64,000 bases of DNA, from positions 1,240,001 through 1,304,000 of the forward strand of contig NC_015731.1 of the NCBI RefSeq assembly GCF_000219585.1, given 5' to 3'. Under the pieces are notes generated by a model. It was not told the origin of the DNA and made no database searches. It saw nothing but the letters and a program-made list of their open reading frames with translations. The DNA is from Nitrosomonas sp. Is79A3 (GTDB lineage Bacteria; Pseudomonadota; Gammaproteobacteria; Burkholderiales; Nitrosomonadaceae). Position numbers and translations under genes: made by a program. This document shows positions 10,401-19,517 of this stretch, piece after piece; within the stretch, counting starts at the first letter, position 1, and each line of letters starts with the position of its first letter.

Positions 10401-10653
10401 GACTTCTATGGCGTTTATTTTAGGAGTTGTTCCTTTGGTGATCGCGACCGGTGCTGGCTCAGCGGCAAGGCAATCGATGGGAACGGGCGTCTTTGGCGGA
10501 ATGATCATGGCAACTTTGATTGCAACAATATTTGTGCCGTTATTTTTTTCCTGGTTTGTGAGTAAGCAGGGTCCCAAACAGCCTGGGAATAAACAATATA
10601 TTCCGAAACAGCCCGCACTATCCTTCAAGCCGGTTAAAAAGATTCAGAATTAG
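7498..10653 (+). CDS. RND multidrug efflux pump, inner-membrane permease (HAE1 type)
   Basis: 1051 residues, the normal AcrB/MexB length, with twelve transmembrane helices in two halves and two large periplasmic loops. It begins with the typical MARFFITRPIFASVLS. TM4 holds the proton-relay acid pair in GIVVDDAIVVLENIER, and the second half has GLTAKNAILLVEFAN. The charged residues are those of drug/hydrophobe exporters rather than the heavy-metal type, so despite its position beside copper genes it is more likely an organic-compound pump. No TolC-like gene lies next to it, so it must borrow an outer-membrane channel from elsewhere. Confidence 0.93.
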   Translation: MARFFITRPIFASVLSIIIVLAGLAAATQLPIEQYPRITPPTVIVTATFPGASAETMIKTVAAPIEEKLSAIEGLLYFNSSADSSGRLTITITFEIGTDIDRATFNVSNEVNTALARLPDEVRRTGITVQKRSNDLLLVFAITSKDPKHTPLFLSNFITINILDDMRRASGVGEARIFGAQDYSMRIWLRPDRMAQLGITTTDIASAIRAQNAQQAIGKIGQEPALADQQLVYTVTAKGRLLEPEQFENIILRSGGPRGVLYLKDVARIELGAQDYATRTLLNGEPGLGIGIFLRSGANALDTAAAVKARMIELKQYFPEGMEYVISYDTSVFVKESIWEVVKTLGEAMLLVVLVVYLFLQSWRATLIPIIAIPISLIGTFAGLWLLGYSINTLTLFAMVLSIGIVVDDAIVVLENIERLMSQEKLSPVDAAIKAMQQVSSAVVAMTMVLVAVFIPVAFLGGIAGELYQQFAVTVAVAGVISGIVALTLTPTLCAVLLRPAHRQFVFFTWFNAHFERARKFYVGMVGLSLRHVARSALIFLVMIAGLVYLVKNIPESFVPPEDQGYVIASVILPDGATLARTVRTADAINAEMAKESAVAFQFAVNGLDFIGGGNKTNVSTMFIRLKDWSERTTTATDIVKKLFLIGAQQPDGLAIAFNPPAIRGLGSTGGFELFVQSRTNSETAQLASVVNELVQTLKQEPKLATVNTFLRTSVPQYFVEVDEAKAIAQGVSIADIYATLQSTMGSFYVNDFNRSGRTYRVQLQAEAAYRMKAEDLGKVYVRSESGSMIPLSALSTVKHIVGAEQLERFNGLLSAKIMGSGASGVSSGDAIALVESIAARTLPEGYQIAWTGAAFQEKKMGSAAIFAFSLAVVMVFLILAAQFETWALPLAVIMAIPFAMVGALVAILLRDMPNDIYFQIGMVTLIGLTAKNAILLVEFANQRMKEGVAIKQAAIQSAQLRFRPIVMTSMAFILGVVPLVIATGAGSAARQSMGTGVFGGMIMATLIATIFVPLFFSWFVSKQGPKQPGNKQYIPKQPALSFKPVKKIQN

Positions 10654-10715
10654 CTGACAAGGCATGACTAACCTGTGAGTGTATCTGCGTACTTACTGCT
10701 GCTACAATCGCAGGT

Positions 10716-12413
10716 ATGAATTTAAGAAAAACGAAAATACTCCAACCCGTTCAGGAAAAACTGGGGCATACCAACATAATCCTGGTTGGAATGATGGGTG
10801 CCGGTAAAACTACCATCGGTAAAGCACTAGCCAATTCTCTAGGCAAGGAGTTTATCGACTCAGACCATGAGATACAGGACCGTACCGGTGTAAAAATTCC
10901 GGTGATATTTGAGATTGAAGGTGAAGCTGGCTTCCGTAAACGTGAATCTGAAGTGCTGGTTGAGCTGGTTAAGAAGAATAATATCGTATTGGCTACCGGC
11001 GGTGGCGCAGTTCTGAGCCGGGAGAATCGGCAGATACTGCGGCGTGGCGGGATCGTTATTTATCTCCGGGCGTCGGTTAATGATTTGTACCGGCGCACCC
11101 GGTATGACAAAAACCGGCCATTACTTCAGACACAAAATTTGTTCGCAAGATTGAATGAACTCTATGTACAGCGGGATGCGCTGTATCGTGAAACAGCGCA
11201 TGTCATCATCGATAGCGGGAAACAAGGTGTGCGTTTTTTACTACAAAAACTCATTAATAAGTTAATATCCATTGATTTCAACAATATAATGCAAAATAAT
11301 AACAAAAATGTCATGCAAACTATCACGGTAGATTTTACGCCTTCGTCAGAAAAGCGCAGCTATCCGATACATATCGGTCACGGAATCCTGCAGCAAATTG
11401 ACTTGATCGTGTCTTGCCTGCCGCAAAAAAGAGTCGCTATCGTCAGCAACACAACGATTGCGCCGCTATATCTGGATAAATTGCGCACAGCATTGGAGAA
11501 ACAGGGGGTTATTTCTGTTTCGATTATCCTGCCGGATGGCGAAGCGCATAAAAATTGGGAAACCTTAAATTTAATTTTTGATGCGCTGCTGAAAAATCAC
11601 TGCGAGCGAAATACTGCCATTTTGGCGTTGGGTGGCGGTGTGATCGGTGATTTGACCGGATTTGCCGCGGCGACTTATTTACGGGGCGTGCCATTTATTC
11701 AGATTCCAACGACATTGCTGGCGCAGGTTGATTCCTCGGTAGGAGGTAAGACCGGTATTAACCATCCCTTAGGTAAAAACATGATCGGCGCCTTTTATCA
11801 GCCACGTATGGTATTGGCGGATAGCGCAACACTGAATACGTTACCGGATAGAGAGTTGCGCGCGGGTCTTGCTGAAATTATTAAGTATGGCTTGATTCGT
11901 GATCCAGCCTTCTTTGATTGGCTGGAGCGAAATATGCATCGCTTGTTAGCACGGGATCCGGTGACGTTGAATGAAGCGATCCAACGCAGCTGTGAGAATA
12001 AAGCTGAAATAGTCGCTGCGGATGAAAAGGAAGAAGGAGTGCGGGCTTTGCTGAATCTGGGCCATACGTTTGGACATGCCATAGAAAATGGGATGGGGTA
12101 CGGTGTCTGGTTGCACGGTGAAGCAGTTGCGGCAGGAATCGTGCTGGCAGCCGATCTATCCCGGCGCATGAAGCTCATCAGCGAAGCGGATGTTAGCCGT
12201 ATCCGTAAGATTTTTTTACAGGCGGGATTACCGGTTGCCGCACCCAAAATGCCGCCGGAAAGATATTTGCAATTGATGATGCTGGACAAAAAAGTGGATG
12301 CTGGCAGAACACGCTTTATTGTTCTCAATCGTATCGGTGAAGCCGTGATGCGGGCGGATATTCCACCTGCCTTATTGAACGAAACGATTTTAGCTTGTAT
12401 GAGTGATGAATAA
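10716..12413 (+). CDS. aroKB: Bifunctional shikimate kinase / 3-dehydroquinate synthase (AroK-AroB fusion)
   Basis: One uninterrupted 565-residue frame covers two enzymes of the shikimate pathway that are usually separate adjacent genes. Residues ~15-185 are shikimate kinase: Walker [12 protein letters not shown], shikimate-binding FIDSDHEI, and the ATGGGAV loop. Residues ~200-560 are 3-dehydroquinate synthase: NAD-binding [15 protein letters not shown], substrate-site [11 protein letters not shown], and the metal-site [13 protein letters not shown]. The Asn-rich linker is about 20 residues. A Met at residue 200 (11313) would be a normal AroB start, but it has no clear ribosome site. Its stop overlaps the start of the dGTPase gene. 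Confidence 0.92.
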   Translation: MNLRKTKILQPVQEKLGHTNIILVGMMGAGKTTIGKALANSLGKEFIDSDHEIQDRTGVKIPVIFEIEGEAGFRKRESEVLVELVKKNNIVLATGGGAVLSRENRQILRRGGIVIYLRASVNDLYRRTRYDKNRPLLQTQNLFARLNELYVQRDALYRETAHVIIDSGKQGVRFLLQKLINKLISIDFNNIMQNNNKNVMQTITVDFTPSSEKRSYPIHIGHGILQQIDLIVSCLPQKRVAIVSNTTIAPLYLDKLRTALEKQGVISVSIILPDGEAHKNWETLNLIFDALLKNHCERNTAILALGGGVIGDLTGFAAATYLRGVPFIQIPTTLLAQVDSSVGGKTGINHPLGKNMIGAFYQPRMVLADSATLNTLPDRELRAGLAEIIKYGLIRDPAFFDWLERNMHRLLARDPVTLNEAIQRSCENKAEIVAADEKEEGVRALLNLGHTFGHAIENGMGYGVWLHGEAVAAGIVLAADLSRRMKLISEADVSRIRKIFLQAGLPVAAPKMPPERYLQLMMLDKKVDAGRTRFIVLNRIGEAVMRADIPPALLNETILACMSDE

Positions 12414-13527
12414 GCGGATTGCTTATGCGGTGTCTTCTGATAACTCACGAGGACGAATGATTCCTGAAGAACCGCCTGCCGGACGGAGTGAGTTTCAGCG
12501 TGACCGGGATCGAATCATACACTCTACAGCTTTCCGCCGCCTGGAATATAAAACGCAGGTTTTTGTCAATCATGAAGGGGACTTGTTTCGTACACGTCTG
12601 ACACACAGTCTGGAGGTTGCGCAGATAGGACGTTCGATTGCAAGAAACCTGGAGTTGAATGAAGATTTGGTTGAAGCGGTTTCACTTGCCCATGATTTGG
12701 GACACACCCCATTTGGGCATGCGGGTCAGGATGTATTGAATGATTGCATGCGGGATTATGGCGGTTTTGAACATAATCTCCAATCGTTGCGGGTTGTGGA
12801 TGTTCTTGAAGAACGATATGCTGCTTTTGATGGTCTCAATCTTTGCTATGAGACTCGGGAAGGAATACTCAAGCATGTGGCTAAAAAAAATATCGCAAAG
12901 CTTGGTGCATTAGGAGAACGTTTTCTGCAGCAAAAAAGGCCTTCTCTGGAAGCACAGTTAGCCAATTTTGCCGACGAAATTGCCTACAATAATCACGATG
13001 TGGATGATGGGTTACGTTCGGGTTTAATTACATTGAATCAATTGGAAGAAGTATCTATTTTTTCGCGTCATTTGATACAAGTGAAAGATAAATATCCGCT
13101 ACTGCCGGAACGCCGTATGGTTTATGAAACGGTGCGCAGCATGATCAATACACTAGTAACCGATCTTATTCAGCAAAGTACCCGCAATATCAAAGATGCA
13201 GGTATTGATACGCTGTCGGCGGTGCATACAGCGCCGCCCCTGATCGGCTTTAGCCAGCAGATCAAAAAGGAACAGCAAGAATTGAAAAAATTTCTGTTCG
13301 ATAACCTATACCGGCATTTTCGTGTAGTACGTATGAATAACAGAGCACGTCATACAATTGAAAAGTTATTTGCAGCTTTCAGTTCTGAGATACGACTGTT
13401 GCCTATCAAATATCAGAAAAAATTTGAGTACGAAGGACACCAGGCGATCGCTGACTATATTGCTGGGATGACGGACCGGTATGCGATTAAAGAGTATCAA
13501 CGCTTATTTTCTATTACAGAAAATTAA
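12406..13527 (+). CDS. dgt: Deoxyguanosinetriphosphate triphosphohydrolase-like protein
   Basis: HD-domain phosphohydrolase of the dGTPase family, which splits dNTPs into a deoxynucleoside and triphosphate. Seen: the N-terminal signature [21 protein letters not shown], the HD metal motifs LTHSLEVAQ and [13 protein letters not shown], then EHNLQSLR. About 373 residues matches the shorter bacterial dGTPase-like group. GTG at 12403 directly precedes the ATG chosen here. The gene overlaps the end of aroKB by 8 bases (translational coupling), an arrangement I recall from other betaproteobacteria where dgt follows aroB. Confidence 0.9.
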   Translation: MNKRIAYAVSSDNSRGRMIPEEPPAGRSEFQRDRDRIIHSTAFRRLEYKTQVFVNHEGDLFRTRLTHSLEVAQIGRSIARNLELNEDLVEAVSLAHDLGHTPFGHAGQDVLNDCMRDYGGFEHNLQSLRVVDVLEERYAAFDGLNLCYETREGILKHVAKKNIAKLGALGERFLQQKRPSLEAQLANFADEIAYNNHDVDDGLRSGLITLNQLEEVSIFSRHLIQVKDKYPLLPERRMVYETVRSMINTLVTDLIQQSTRNIKDAGIDTLSAVHTAPPLIGFSQQIKKEQQELKKFLFDNLYRHFRVVRMNNRARHTIEKLFAAFSSEIRLLPIKYQKKFEYEGHQAIADYIAGMTDRYAIKEYQRLFSITEN

Positions 13528-13701
13528 TTATGAACAGAGTTTTTATTGAAAGAATACTTCTTTATCAAGGCAGATTAGTTTTCATGCCGGATAGACAATA
13601 TACGTGATAGCTATTCACTGGTAATATTGCCAGTTGGGAAAAGGTTAACATACTTGCTTGAGAGTAGCCTTTCAAAAGAACAATAAGATATAGGCTTTTT
13701 A

Positions 13702-14775
13702 ATGACAACACTTAAGAATGATACGTTTTTGCGCGCACTTATGAAGCAACCTGTTGAATATACACCGGTTTGGTTGATGCGCCAGGCAGGCAGGTATCTG
13801 GCGGAATATAATGAAACGCGCGCTCGTGCCGGAGATTTCCTTTCTTTATGCAAGAACCCGGGCTTTGCTACTGAGGTGACATTGCAGCCGCTTGCGCGAT
13901 TTCCGCTGGACGCTGCAATATTGTTCTCAGATATTCTGACAATTCCGGATGCAATGGGATTGGGATTATATTTTTCACAGGGCGAAGGACCCATGTTTGA
14001 GCGTCCTTTACGCGAAGAAAAAGAAATTCGTGCATTGAAGGTACCGGATCCGGATCAAGAATTGCGTTATGTGATGGATGCCGTTGCAGAAATCCGTAAA
14101 GCGCTGGATAACCGAGTACCCCTAATTGGTTTTTCCGGCAGTCCGTTTACACTGGCCTGTTATATGGTAGAGGGTCGTGGCGGTACTGAGTTTCGTGAAA
14201 TCAAAACCATGTTGTATCAGCGCCCTGAATTGCTGCATCACATACTGGATGTGAATGCGAAGGCTGTGACGGCTTACCTGAACGCACAGATTGAATCCGG
14301 TGCGCAGACTGTAATGATTTTTGATACCTGGGGTGGGGCGCTTTCACATGCGGCTTATAAGGAGTTTTCACTGCGTTATATTCAGCAGATTGTTGCCGGA
14401 TTAAAGCGTGAGCAGGATGGAATGCACATTCCAAGCATTGTTTTCACCAAAGGCGGCGGTTTGTGGCTGGAAGCCATTGCGGATATTGGCTGTGATGCCG
14501 TCGGGTTAGACTGGACAATAGATATTGGTGACGCACGCCGCCGTGTTGGCGATAAAGTTGCTTTGCAAGGTAATCTTGATCCTTCAGTGCTTTTTGCATC
14601 ACCCGAAGTAATCGCTGCAGAGGTAGAAAAGATACTTGCCAGTTATGGCAATGGAAGTGGTCATGTATTTAATCTGGGGCATGGTATTTCGCAGTTTACC
14701 CCCCCTGAAAATGCGGCGGCACTGGTAGAGGCTGTTCATACACTGAGCCGTAAATTTCATTCGGTGAGCGCGTAA
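13702..14775 (+). CDS. hemE: Uroporphyrinogen decarboxylase
   Basis: Haem biosynthesis enzyme converting uroporphyrinogen III to coproporphyrinogen III in the cytoplasm. 357 residues, full length. Signatures: [15 protein letters not shown] at the N-terminus, [31 protein letters not shown], and [12 protein letters not shown] with NLGHGI near the C-terminus. Haem demand is high in nitrifiers because of their multihaem cytochromes. It is separated from dgt by 174 bases and followed 45 bases later by the two-component genes. Confidence 0.95.
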   Translation: MTTLKNDTFLRALMKQPVEYTPVWLMRQAGRYLAEYNETRARAGDFLSLCKNPGFATEVTLQPLARFPLDAAILFSDILTIPDAMGLGLYFSQGEGPMFERPLREEKEIRALKVPDPDQELRYVMDAVAEIRKALDNRVPLIGFSGSPFTLACYMVEGRGGTEFREIKTMLYQRPELLHHILDVNAKAVTAYLNAQIESGAQTVMIFDTWGGALSHAAYKEFSLRYIQQIVAGLKREQDGMHIPSIVFTKGGGLWLEAIADIGCDAVGLDWTIDIGDARRRVGDKVALQGNLDPSVLFASPEVIAAEVEKILASYGNGSGHVFNLGHGISQFTPPENAAALVEAVHTLSRKFHSVSA

Positions 14776-14820
14776 ACAGATTTGAATGATCATCGCAAGT
14801 AATTTTGTAATTGTGAGTTT

Positions 14821-15516
14821 ATGCATATATTAATTATTGAGGACGATTTGGCGATTGCTGCCAATCTTTATGATTTTCTTGAATCACGAGGACATACAGC
14901 AGATGCTGCTGTCAACGGTATTGCGGGACTTCATCTTGCTGTAACACAGCGATTTGACGCAATTTTGCTTGATTTGGGTTTGCCTGGAATGAATGGAATG
15001 ACTTTGTGCCGTAAATTACGCCAGGAATCACAGATTGATACGCCGATTCTGATGTTAACAGCGCGCGATACACTGGAAGATAAGCTGGCTGGTTTTGAAC
15101 AAGGTGCGGATGATTATCTCGTTAAGCCATTTGCCTTAAAAGAAGTTGAAGCACGTCTGCTGGCGATGCATAAAAGACATGTCGGGAAGGTCGCAAATCG
15201 CAAATTGGAGTTTGATAAACTGTCTTTTGACCCGAAAACACTTTCTATTCTTTTTGAAAATAAGAATGTAAAACTTCCGCCCAAGTGCATACGTTTATTG
15301 GCACTGATGATGAGTGAACCTGGCAGGGTATTCAGCCGGGAAGAACTTGAACTGGAGGCGTGGGAAGATGTCCAGGAAACGAGTGATACGTTACGTAGTC
15401 ATATGCATATTTTACGGCGCGCCTTAACTAAGGCTGGCGGTTACGATCCAATTGAGACGGTCCATGGTCTTGGTTACTGTCTGACATCTCGTGCACAGAT
15501 TCCCGATAGAACGTAG
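14821..15516 (+). CDS. OmpR-family response regulator
   Basis: 231-residue DNA-binding response regulator. The receiver domain has the acid pair EDD, the phosphoacceptor Asp in LLDLGLPGMNG (about residue 51) and the conserved Lys in DDYLVKPFALKE. A winged-helix domain follows, with RVFSREELELEAW and the recognition-helix region TLRSHMHILRRAL. Its 3' end overlaps the sensor kinase gene by 26 bases, so they are a cognate pair. The closest families by eye are QseB/PmrA-like. The signal and targets are unknown. Confidence 0.9.
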   Translation: MHILIIEDDLAIAANLYDFLESRGHTADAAVNGIAGLHLAVTQRFDAILLDLGLPGMNGMTLCRKLRQESQIDTPILMLTARDTLEDKLAGFEQGADDYLVKPFALKEVEARLLAMHKRHVGKVANRKLEFDKLSFDPKTLSILFENKNVKLPPKCIRLLALMMSEPGRVFSREELELEAWEDVQETSDTLRSHMHILRRALTKAGGYDPIETVHGLGYCLTSRAQIPDRT

Positions 15517-16780
15517 TCTGCGCTATCGTGTTGCTGTAGCGTTGGCGACATTTAGCATTTTCACTGTTGGTACACTGTGCATTATTCTTTATTTTGCTTC
15601 TGACAACATTGAGGAAGATCATATTGAACAAGTGATTGAGATGGAAATGGATCATCTTGTTCACCGCTATCAGAAGCATTCTGATTTTATTTCTCAAGTT
15701 GGTTCCCATCTAAAAACCTATGTTATTCATGATATAGACGATGAACTGCAGATTCCTGCTTATTTGCGCGGATTAAATGCTGGCTATCATCGGATCTACT
15801 ACGGCGTTGAAGATTTTCATGTTTTAGTACGTGTTATTAATGAAGTGAAATTTCTTGTAGCATATCGGATTGCACTTCATCAACAGCGACTCAGTAAACT
15901 GAGATTACTTATTTTATTATCCTGGGTTGTAGTAGTTGCTATTGCGTTTGTTGTTGGGTACCTACTTGCCAAAATATTGGTAAAACAAGTGACAGATCTG
16001 GCTGAGCGAGTCAATTTACTAGCCCCTGGAGATGTTCAGGTTGGATTATTGACGCAACCCGGAATGGATGAGGAAGTTGCGCAACTTGCACGAGCGCTGG
16101 ATGATTATCAGAATCGTATTAAGCGCATGCTGCAACGTGAGCAGGAATTTACCGCCAATATCAGTCACGAATTAAGAACGCCCATTACAACCATATTGAC
16201 CAGCTGTGAGTTGCTGGTTGCGGCGGCCGACATACCCATCAAGGCCTATCAACGAATAAAAATGATTGAGGCCGCTGCTACCCGCATGGGTGAACAGATA
16301 CAAGCCTTGTTATTCCTTGCGCGTGAACAGGCGCTTGGCGTCATAGAGACAGTGGCGGTTGCGGAATGTGTTCATGATGCAGCAGATCCATTAATGGCCG
16401 AAATTTCCAGAAAGAAACTTGCTTTTGAAGTGCTAATTGCTCCTGATGTGGTGCTTACGGTCAATCGGCAAGCATTGCATACGGTACTGATGAATCTGAC
16501 TCGTAACGCTGTGCAATATACTCAGAGAGGGTATATTCGAGTTGGATTTAATAATCAACGATTGTCTATTTCAGATTCCGGAATCGGGATAGAGCCGGCT
16601 TATCTGCCATTGCTTTATGAACGTTTTTTTCGTGGCTCAACACAAGGACAAGGGCTAGGGATCGGACTTGCTATTGTTAAGCGAATCTGTGATCACTATG
16701 GTTGGCTGATTGAAGTCAATAGTACGCCTGGGCAGGGCACAACTTTTCATATTGTTTTTCCTGAGCACTCTAACAGTTAG
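15491..16780 (+). CDS. Membrane sensor histidine kinase
   Basis: 429-residue partner of the overlapping response regulator. GTG start at 15491, inside the regulator gene. It has an N-terminal membrane helix, a ~110-residue periplasmic sensor, a second helix (about residues 137-158), a HAMP-like linker, and the kinase core: H-box NISHELRTPITTI, N-box NLTRNAVQYT, G1 DSGIGI and G2 GLGIGLAIVK. The periplasmic domain has no motif I recognise, so the stimulus is not predictable. Confidence 0.9.
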   Translation: MHRFPIERSLRYRVAVALATFSIFTVGTLCIILYFASDNIEEDHIEQVIEMEMDHLVHRYQKHSDFISQVGSHLKTYVIHDIDDELQIPAYLRGLNAGYHRIYYGVEDFHVLVRVINEVKFLVAYRIALHQQRLSKLRLLILLSWVVVVAIAFVVGYLLAKILVKQVTDLAERVNLLAPGDVQVGLLTQPGMDEEVAQLARALDDYQNRIKRMLQREQEFTANISHELRTPITTILTSCELLVAAADIPIKAYQRIKMIEAAATRMGEQIQALLFLAREQALGVIETVAVAECVHDAADPLMAEISRKKLAFEVLIAPDVVLTVNRQALHTVLMNLTRNAVQYTQRGYIRVGFNNQRLSISDSGIGIEPAYLPLLYERFFRGSTQGQGLGIGLAIVKRICDHYGWLIEVNSTPGQGTTFHIVFPEHSNS

Positions 16781-17016
16781 TTGAACCGTGCTTTATTCAC
16801 GAATTCTTCACATTTCCTGTGTTAACGTTTTCAACCTTAGAGCTTCGTAGTGTTTCAGATAGAAATTAGGATCATAGTGTTTTGCTGCCTACAGAATTTG
16901 TTCGGGTTAGTTTTGTTCTGAATTTGCGAAGCTTTGAAGAAGTGACTGTGGTATGGGGCGAATTTCTTTTAAAAATAGAATATTAAATATCATCAAATGA
17001 ATAGGGAGTTTTTTGC

Positions 17017-17976
17017 ATGTCAACTACTATACAACCAGTAGTATTATTTTTCGTATTTGGGGTTTTGGCAGGGGTGATAAAATCAGACCTGAAAATACCT
17101 GAAGCATTATATAAGAGCTTGAGTATTTTTCTGTTAATCGCTATTGGTTTTAAAGGTGGCGTGTCAATGGCGAAGTATGAAATCATGGAAGTGCTGCCCA
17201 TAGCTCTGTCTATGGTTGTTTTAGCGGCGATAATTCCACTGACGGCTTACCCGATATTAAGGTACATAGGTAAGTTCACTCAGGCTGATGCGGGCGCAAT
17301 TTCCGCGCACTATGGCTCGGTGAGCGCGGTAACTTTCGCTGTGGGCGTCGCCTTTTTGGCTGCCAAGGATGAGCCCTCCGAAGGTTATATGGTGCTGATT
17401 ATGGCGCTGATGGAAATACCAGCATTGGTAACCGGTACGATCTTGGCACGCGCAGGCGCTGGCGGCGAAAAAACCCAATGGGGCAAGTTGATGCACGAAA
17501 TTCTGACCGGTACCAGCCTTTATCTATTGATAATTGGCGTGATTATTGGTTATTACGCTGGAATAGTGAAACTTGTATCTCCACTAGATAAAATGTTCAT
17601 GGATTTATTTATGGGTGTGCTAGCCTTCTTCCTGTTGGAAATGGGATTGCTGGCAGCGGCACGGCTAAAAGCAGTTGCAGCAAAAGGCGTATTCATCATT
17701 TCCTTTGGTATACTTTTCCCGTTGCTTATGGGAGCGTTTGGCGCTTATCTGGGCTGGTTGTTTGGTTTGTCAGAGGGTGGTACGATGTTGTTGGCAGTCT
17801 TATATGCCAGCTGTTCCTACATCGCTGCGCCTGCAGCCATGCGTCTTGCCGTACCCGATGCGGATCCCGCGCTTTCTTTAGGGGCCTCTCTCGGCGTGAC
17901 TTTCCCGTTTAACATATTTATCGGTGTACCGATTTACTGGGAGATGTCGCATTGGTTCCATAGCATCGTGGTTTAA
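17017..17976 (+). CDS. sbtA: Sodium-dependent bicarbonate transporter, SbtA family
   Basis: 319-residue polytopic inner-membrane protein of the SbtA family, Na+/bicarbonate symporters first described in cyanobacteria. Seen: about ten hydrophobic helices in two inverted halves, and recognisable family stretches SIFLLIAIGFKGG, AHYGSVSAVTF and LYASCSYIAAPAAMR. AGGGAG lies about ten bases before the ATG. It is followed 43 bases later by an SbtB-type PII-like gene, which supports the call. In an autotrophic ammonia oxidiser, bicarbonate uptake would feed CO2 fixation. Confidence 0.9.
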   Translation: MSTTIQPVVLFFVFGVLAGVIKSDLKIPEALYKSLSIFLLIAIGFKGGVSMAKYEIMEVLPIALSMVVLAAIIPLTAYPILRYIGKFTQADAGAISAHYGSVSAVTFAVGVAFLAAKDEPSEGYMVLIMALMEIPALVTGTILARAGAGGEKTQWGKLMHEILTGTSLYLLIIGVIIGYYAGIVKLVSPLDKMFMDLFMGVLAFFLLEMGLLAAARLKAVAAKGVFIISFGILFPLLMGAFGAYLGWLFGLSEGGTMLLAVLYASCSYIAAPAAMRLAVPDADPALSLGASLGVTFPFNIFIGVPIYWEMSHWFHSIVV

Positions 17977-18019
17977 TAACGATTGAATTTTATTGAATGT
18001 TTATTGATGGGAAAAATTT

Positions 18020-18337
18020 ATGAATAACACAATAGCAATGAAACGATTTGAGATTGTTGTCGGTATTGAACAACTCGAACGATTGACGGAATTGTTAGAA
18101 AAATGCTCAGTGCGTGGTTACACTGTTCTTAAAAATGCAGGCGGACTCGGTTCACGCGGTGTGCGAGACCCCGGTGATGTTTTGATGGAACAAGAAAATG
18201 TCATGGTAGTTCTTGCTTGTAAAGAAGATCAAGCACAAAAAGTACTTAATGAAATCAGACCTGCACTAAAGGGGCTGGGTGGTATGTGCCTGATTTCCGA
18301 GTGCCAGTGGGTTGAAGGGCCGGCAGTTTCTTATTAA
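18020..18337 (+). CDS. sbtB: PII-like regulator of bicarbonate transport, SbtB family
   Basis: 105-residue ferredoxin-like PII-related protein, expected to form trimers that bind adenine nucleotides and gate SbtA. The core MKRFEIVVGIEQLERLTELL, the flexible T-loop region GGLGSRGVRDPGD and the strand ENVMVVLACKE fit the family. The C-terminal redox Cys loop of some cyanobacterial SbtB proteins is absent: the protein ends ECQWVEGPAVSY. It may start at the Met at 18038 rather than 18020. Probably cotranscribed with sbtA; a strong terminator follows. Confidence 0.85.
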   Translation: MNNTIAMKRFEIVVGIEQLERLTELLEKCSVRGYTVLKNAGGLGSRGVRDPGDVLMEQENVMVVLACKEDQAQKVLNEIRPALKGLGGMCLISECQWVEGPAVSY

Positions 18338-18368
18338 TTCCGGATTCTTTTAGATCCTTTGTATTGTT

Positions 18369-18425
18369 CTGTAATACGCGCAATGATTTTAAGTTGTGAG
18401 TTGCGCGTATTGCAGAATTTTTCGT
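18369..18425 (+). terminator. Rho-independent terminator of sbtAB
   Basis: Arms at 18369-18383 and 18401-18415 pair over 15 positions with one G-U (CTGTAATACGCGCAA against TTGCGCGTATTGCAG), followed by AATTTTT. Confidence 0.8.
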
Positions 18426-18722
18426 TTAATAGCCTGGTGATATGTGATGTGAAGTTACCAAAGCAATATCCATCCAATCACACGTATTACTTTCTATAAT
18501 CTGCGCAAGATTTAAAGATTTTTTATCGTTTAATTCCATGTCTGGCACATATTAGTATTCCAATACAGAAGTTCACGCACATTTGTCTGTATAATCCCAT
18601 TATCCCAATCTTGATAAGAACCGGATCCACGGGACACAATAAAAGTAACTACCGGTGAGTCGTCCTGGTAAATTTCTGACTACCTGAGATCTACGCAACC
18701 GTTACCCAGCACAGTTCGCTAC
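18426..18722. other. Intergenic region upstream of the acyltransferase gene
   Basis: About 300 bases with no gene. A TATAAT sequence near 18590 could be a -10 box for the acyltransferase, without a matching -35 that I trust. Nothing else seen. Confidence 0.35.
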
Positions 18723-19517
18723 ATGCAAAAAACCACTCCTCTGTTACTGCGTGTTATTCGCATGGTCCGCTTGCCGTTCCAAATTGCCTCAGGATTACTG
18801 CAATCCATTGTCTATCCGTATTTTCCCCAGAAAATTCAGCGCCGTATGATGCAGAATTGGGCAGTCGGTTTACTATCTATTCTCGAAATCAGGCTGCATT
18901 GTTATGGCAGCTTGCCAGCAGCGGAAGTGCCGCGCGTGTTGTTTGCGGCTAATCACGTATCCTGGTTGGATGTCTGTGTGCTCATGGCAGCTTGCCCAAC
19001 TCGTTTTGTGGCCAAAGCAGAAATCAGCAAATGGCCGGTGTTGGGGCTGTTGAGTCGAAATGCCGGCACATTATTTATAGAACGTGCAAAACGTAGCGAT
19101 ACCTTGCGTATTAATCAGCAAATCAGTGAAGTACTGGAAAAGGGCGAGCGCGTCACCGTATTTCCCGAGGGTACGACAACCACTGGTATGCACTTAAATC
19201 ATTTTCATGCGTCATTGCTGCAATCGGCAGTAACATCCGATGCATTACTTTATCCCGTGGCCATTAGTTATCGTAATAGCGCAGGCGATATTTGTCAGGA
19301 AGCTGCTTATATAGAACCCTCCCTGGTCTTGTCGTTACAGAGAATACTGAGCCAGACTAGCATTGATGTTAATTTGACTTTTAATCAGCCGATTCAATGT
19401 GGCTTGAAGAATCGGCGGGAATTGGCACGCTTATCGGAACAAGCGATCGCTGATACGCTGGTGCTGCCTATTGCGCACAAGGAAGCTGAAAAACTTTCCG
19501 GTCTTCCAGACGAATAG
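18723..19517 (+). CDS. plsC: 1-acyl-sn-glycerol-3-phosphate acyltransferase
   Basis: Membrane-associated acyltransferase that adds the second acyl chain in phosphatidic acid synthesis. The catalytic HX4D motif is NHVSWLD, followed by FVAKAEISKWPVLG and the glycerol-phosphate-binding VFPEGTTT. 264 residues, with an N-terminal hydrophobic segment. The 3' end overlaps the end of apaH on the opposite strand by 50 bases. Confidence 0.88.
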   Translation: MQKTTPLLLRVIRMVRLPFQIASGLLQSIVYPYFPQKIQRRMMQNWAVGLLSILEIRLHCYGSLPAAEVPRVLFAANHVSWLDVCVLMAACPTRFVAKAEISKWPVLGLLSRNAGTLFIERAKRSDTLRINQQISEVLEKGERVTVFPEGTTTTGMHLNHFHASLLQSAVTSDALLYPVAISYRNSAGDICQEAAYIEPSLVLSLQRILSQTSIDVNLTFNQPIQCGLKNRRELARLSEQAIADTLVLPIAHKEAEKLSGLPDE

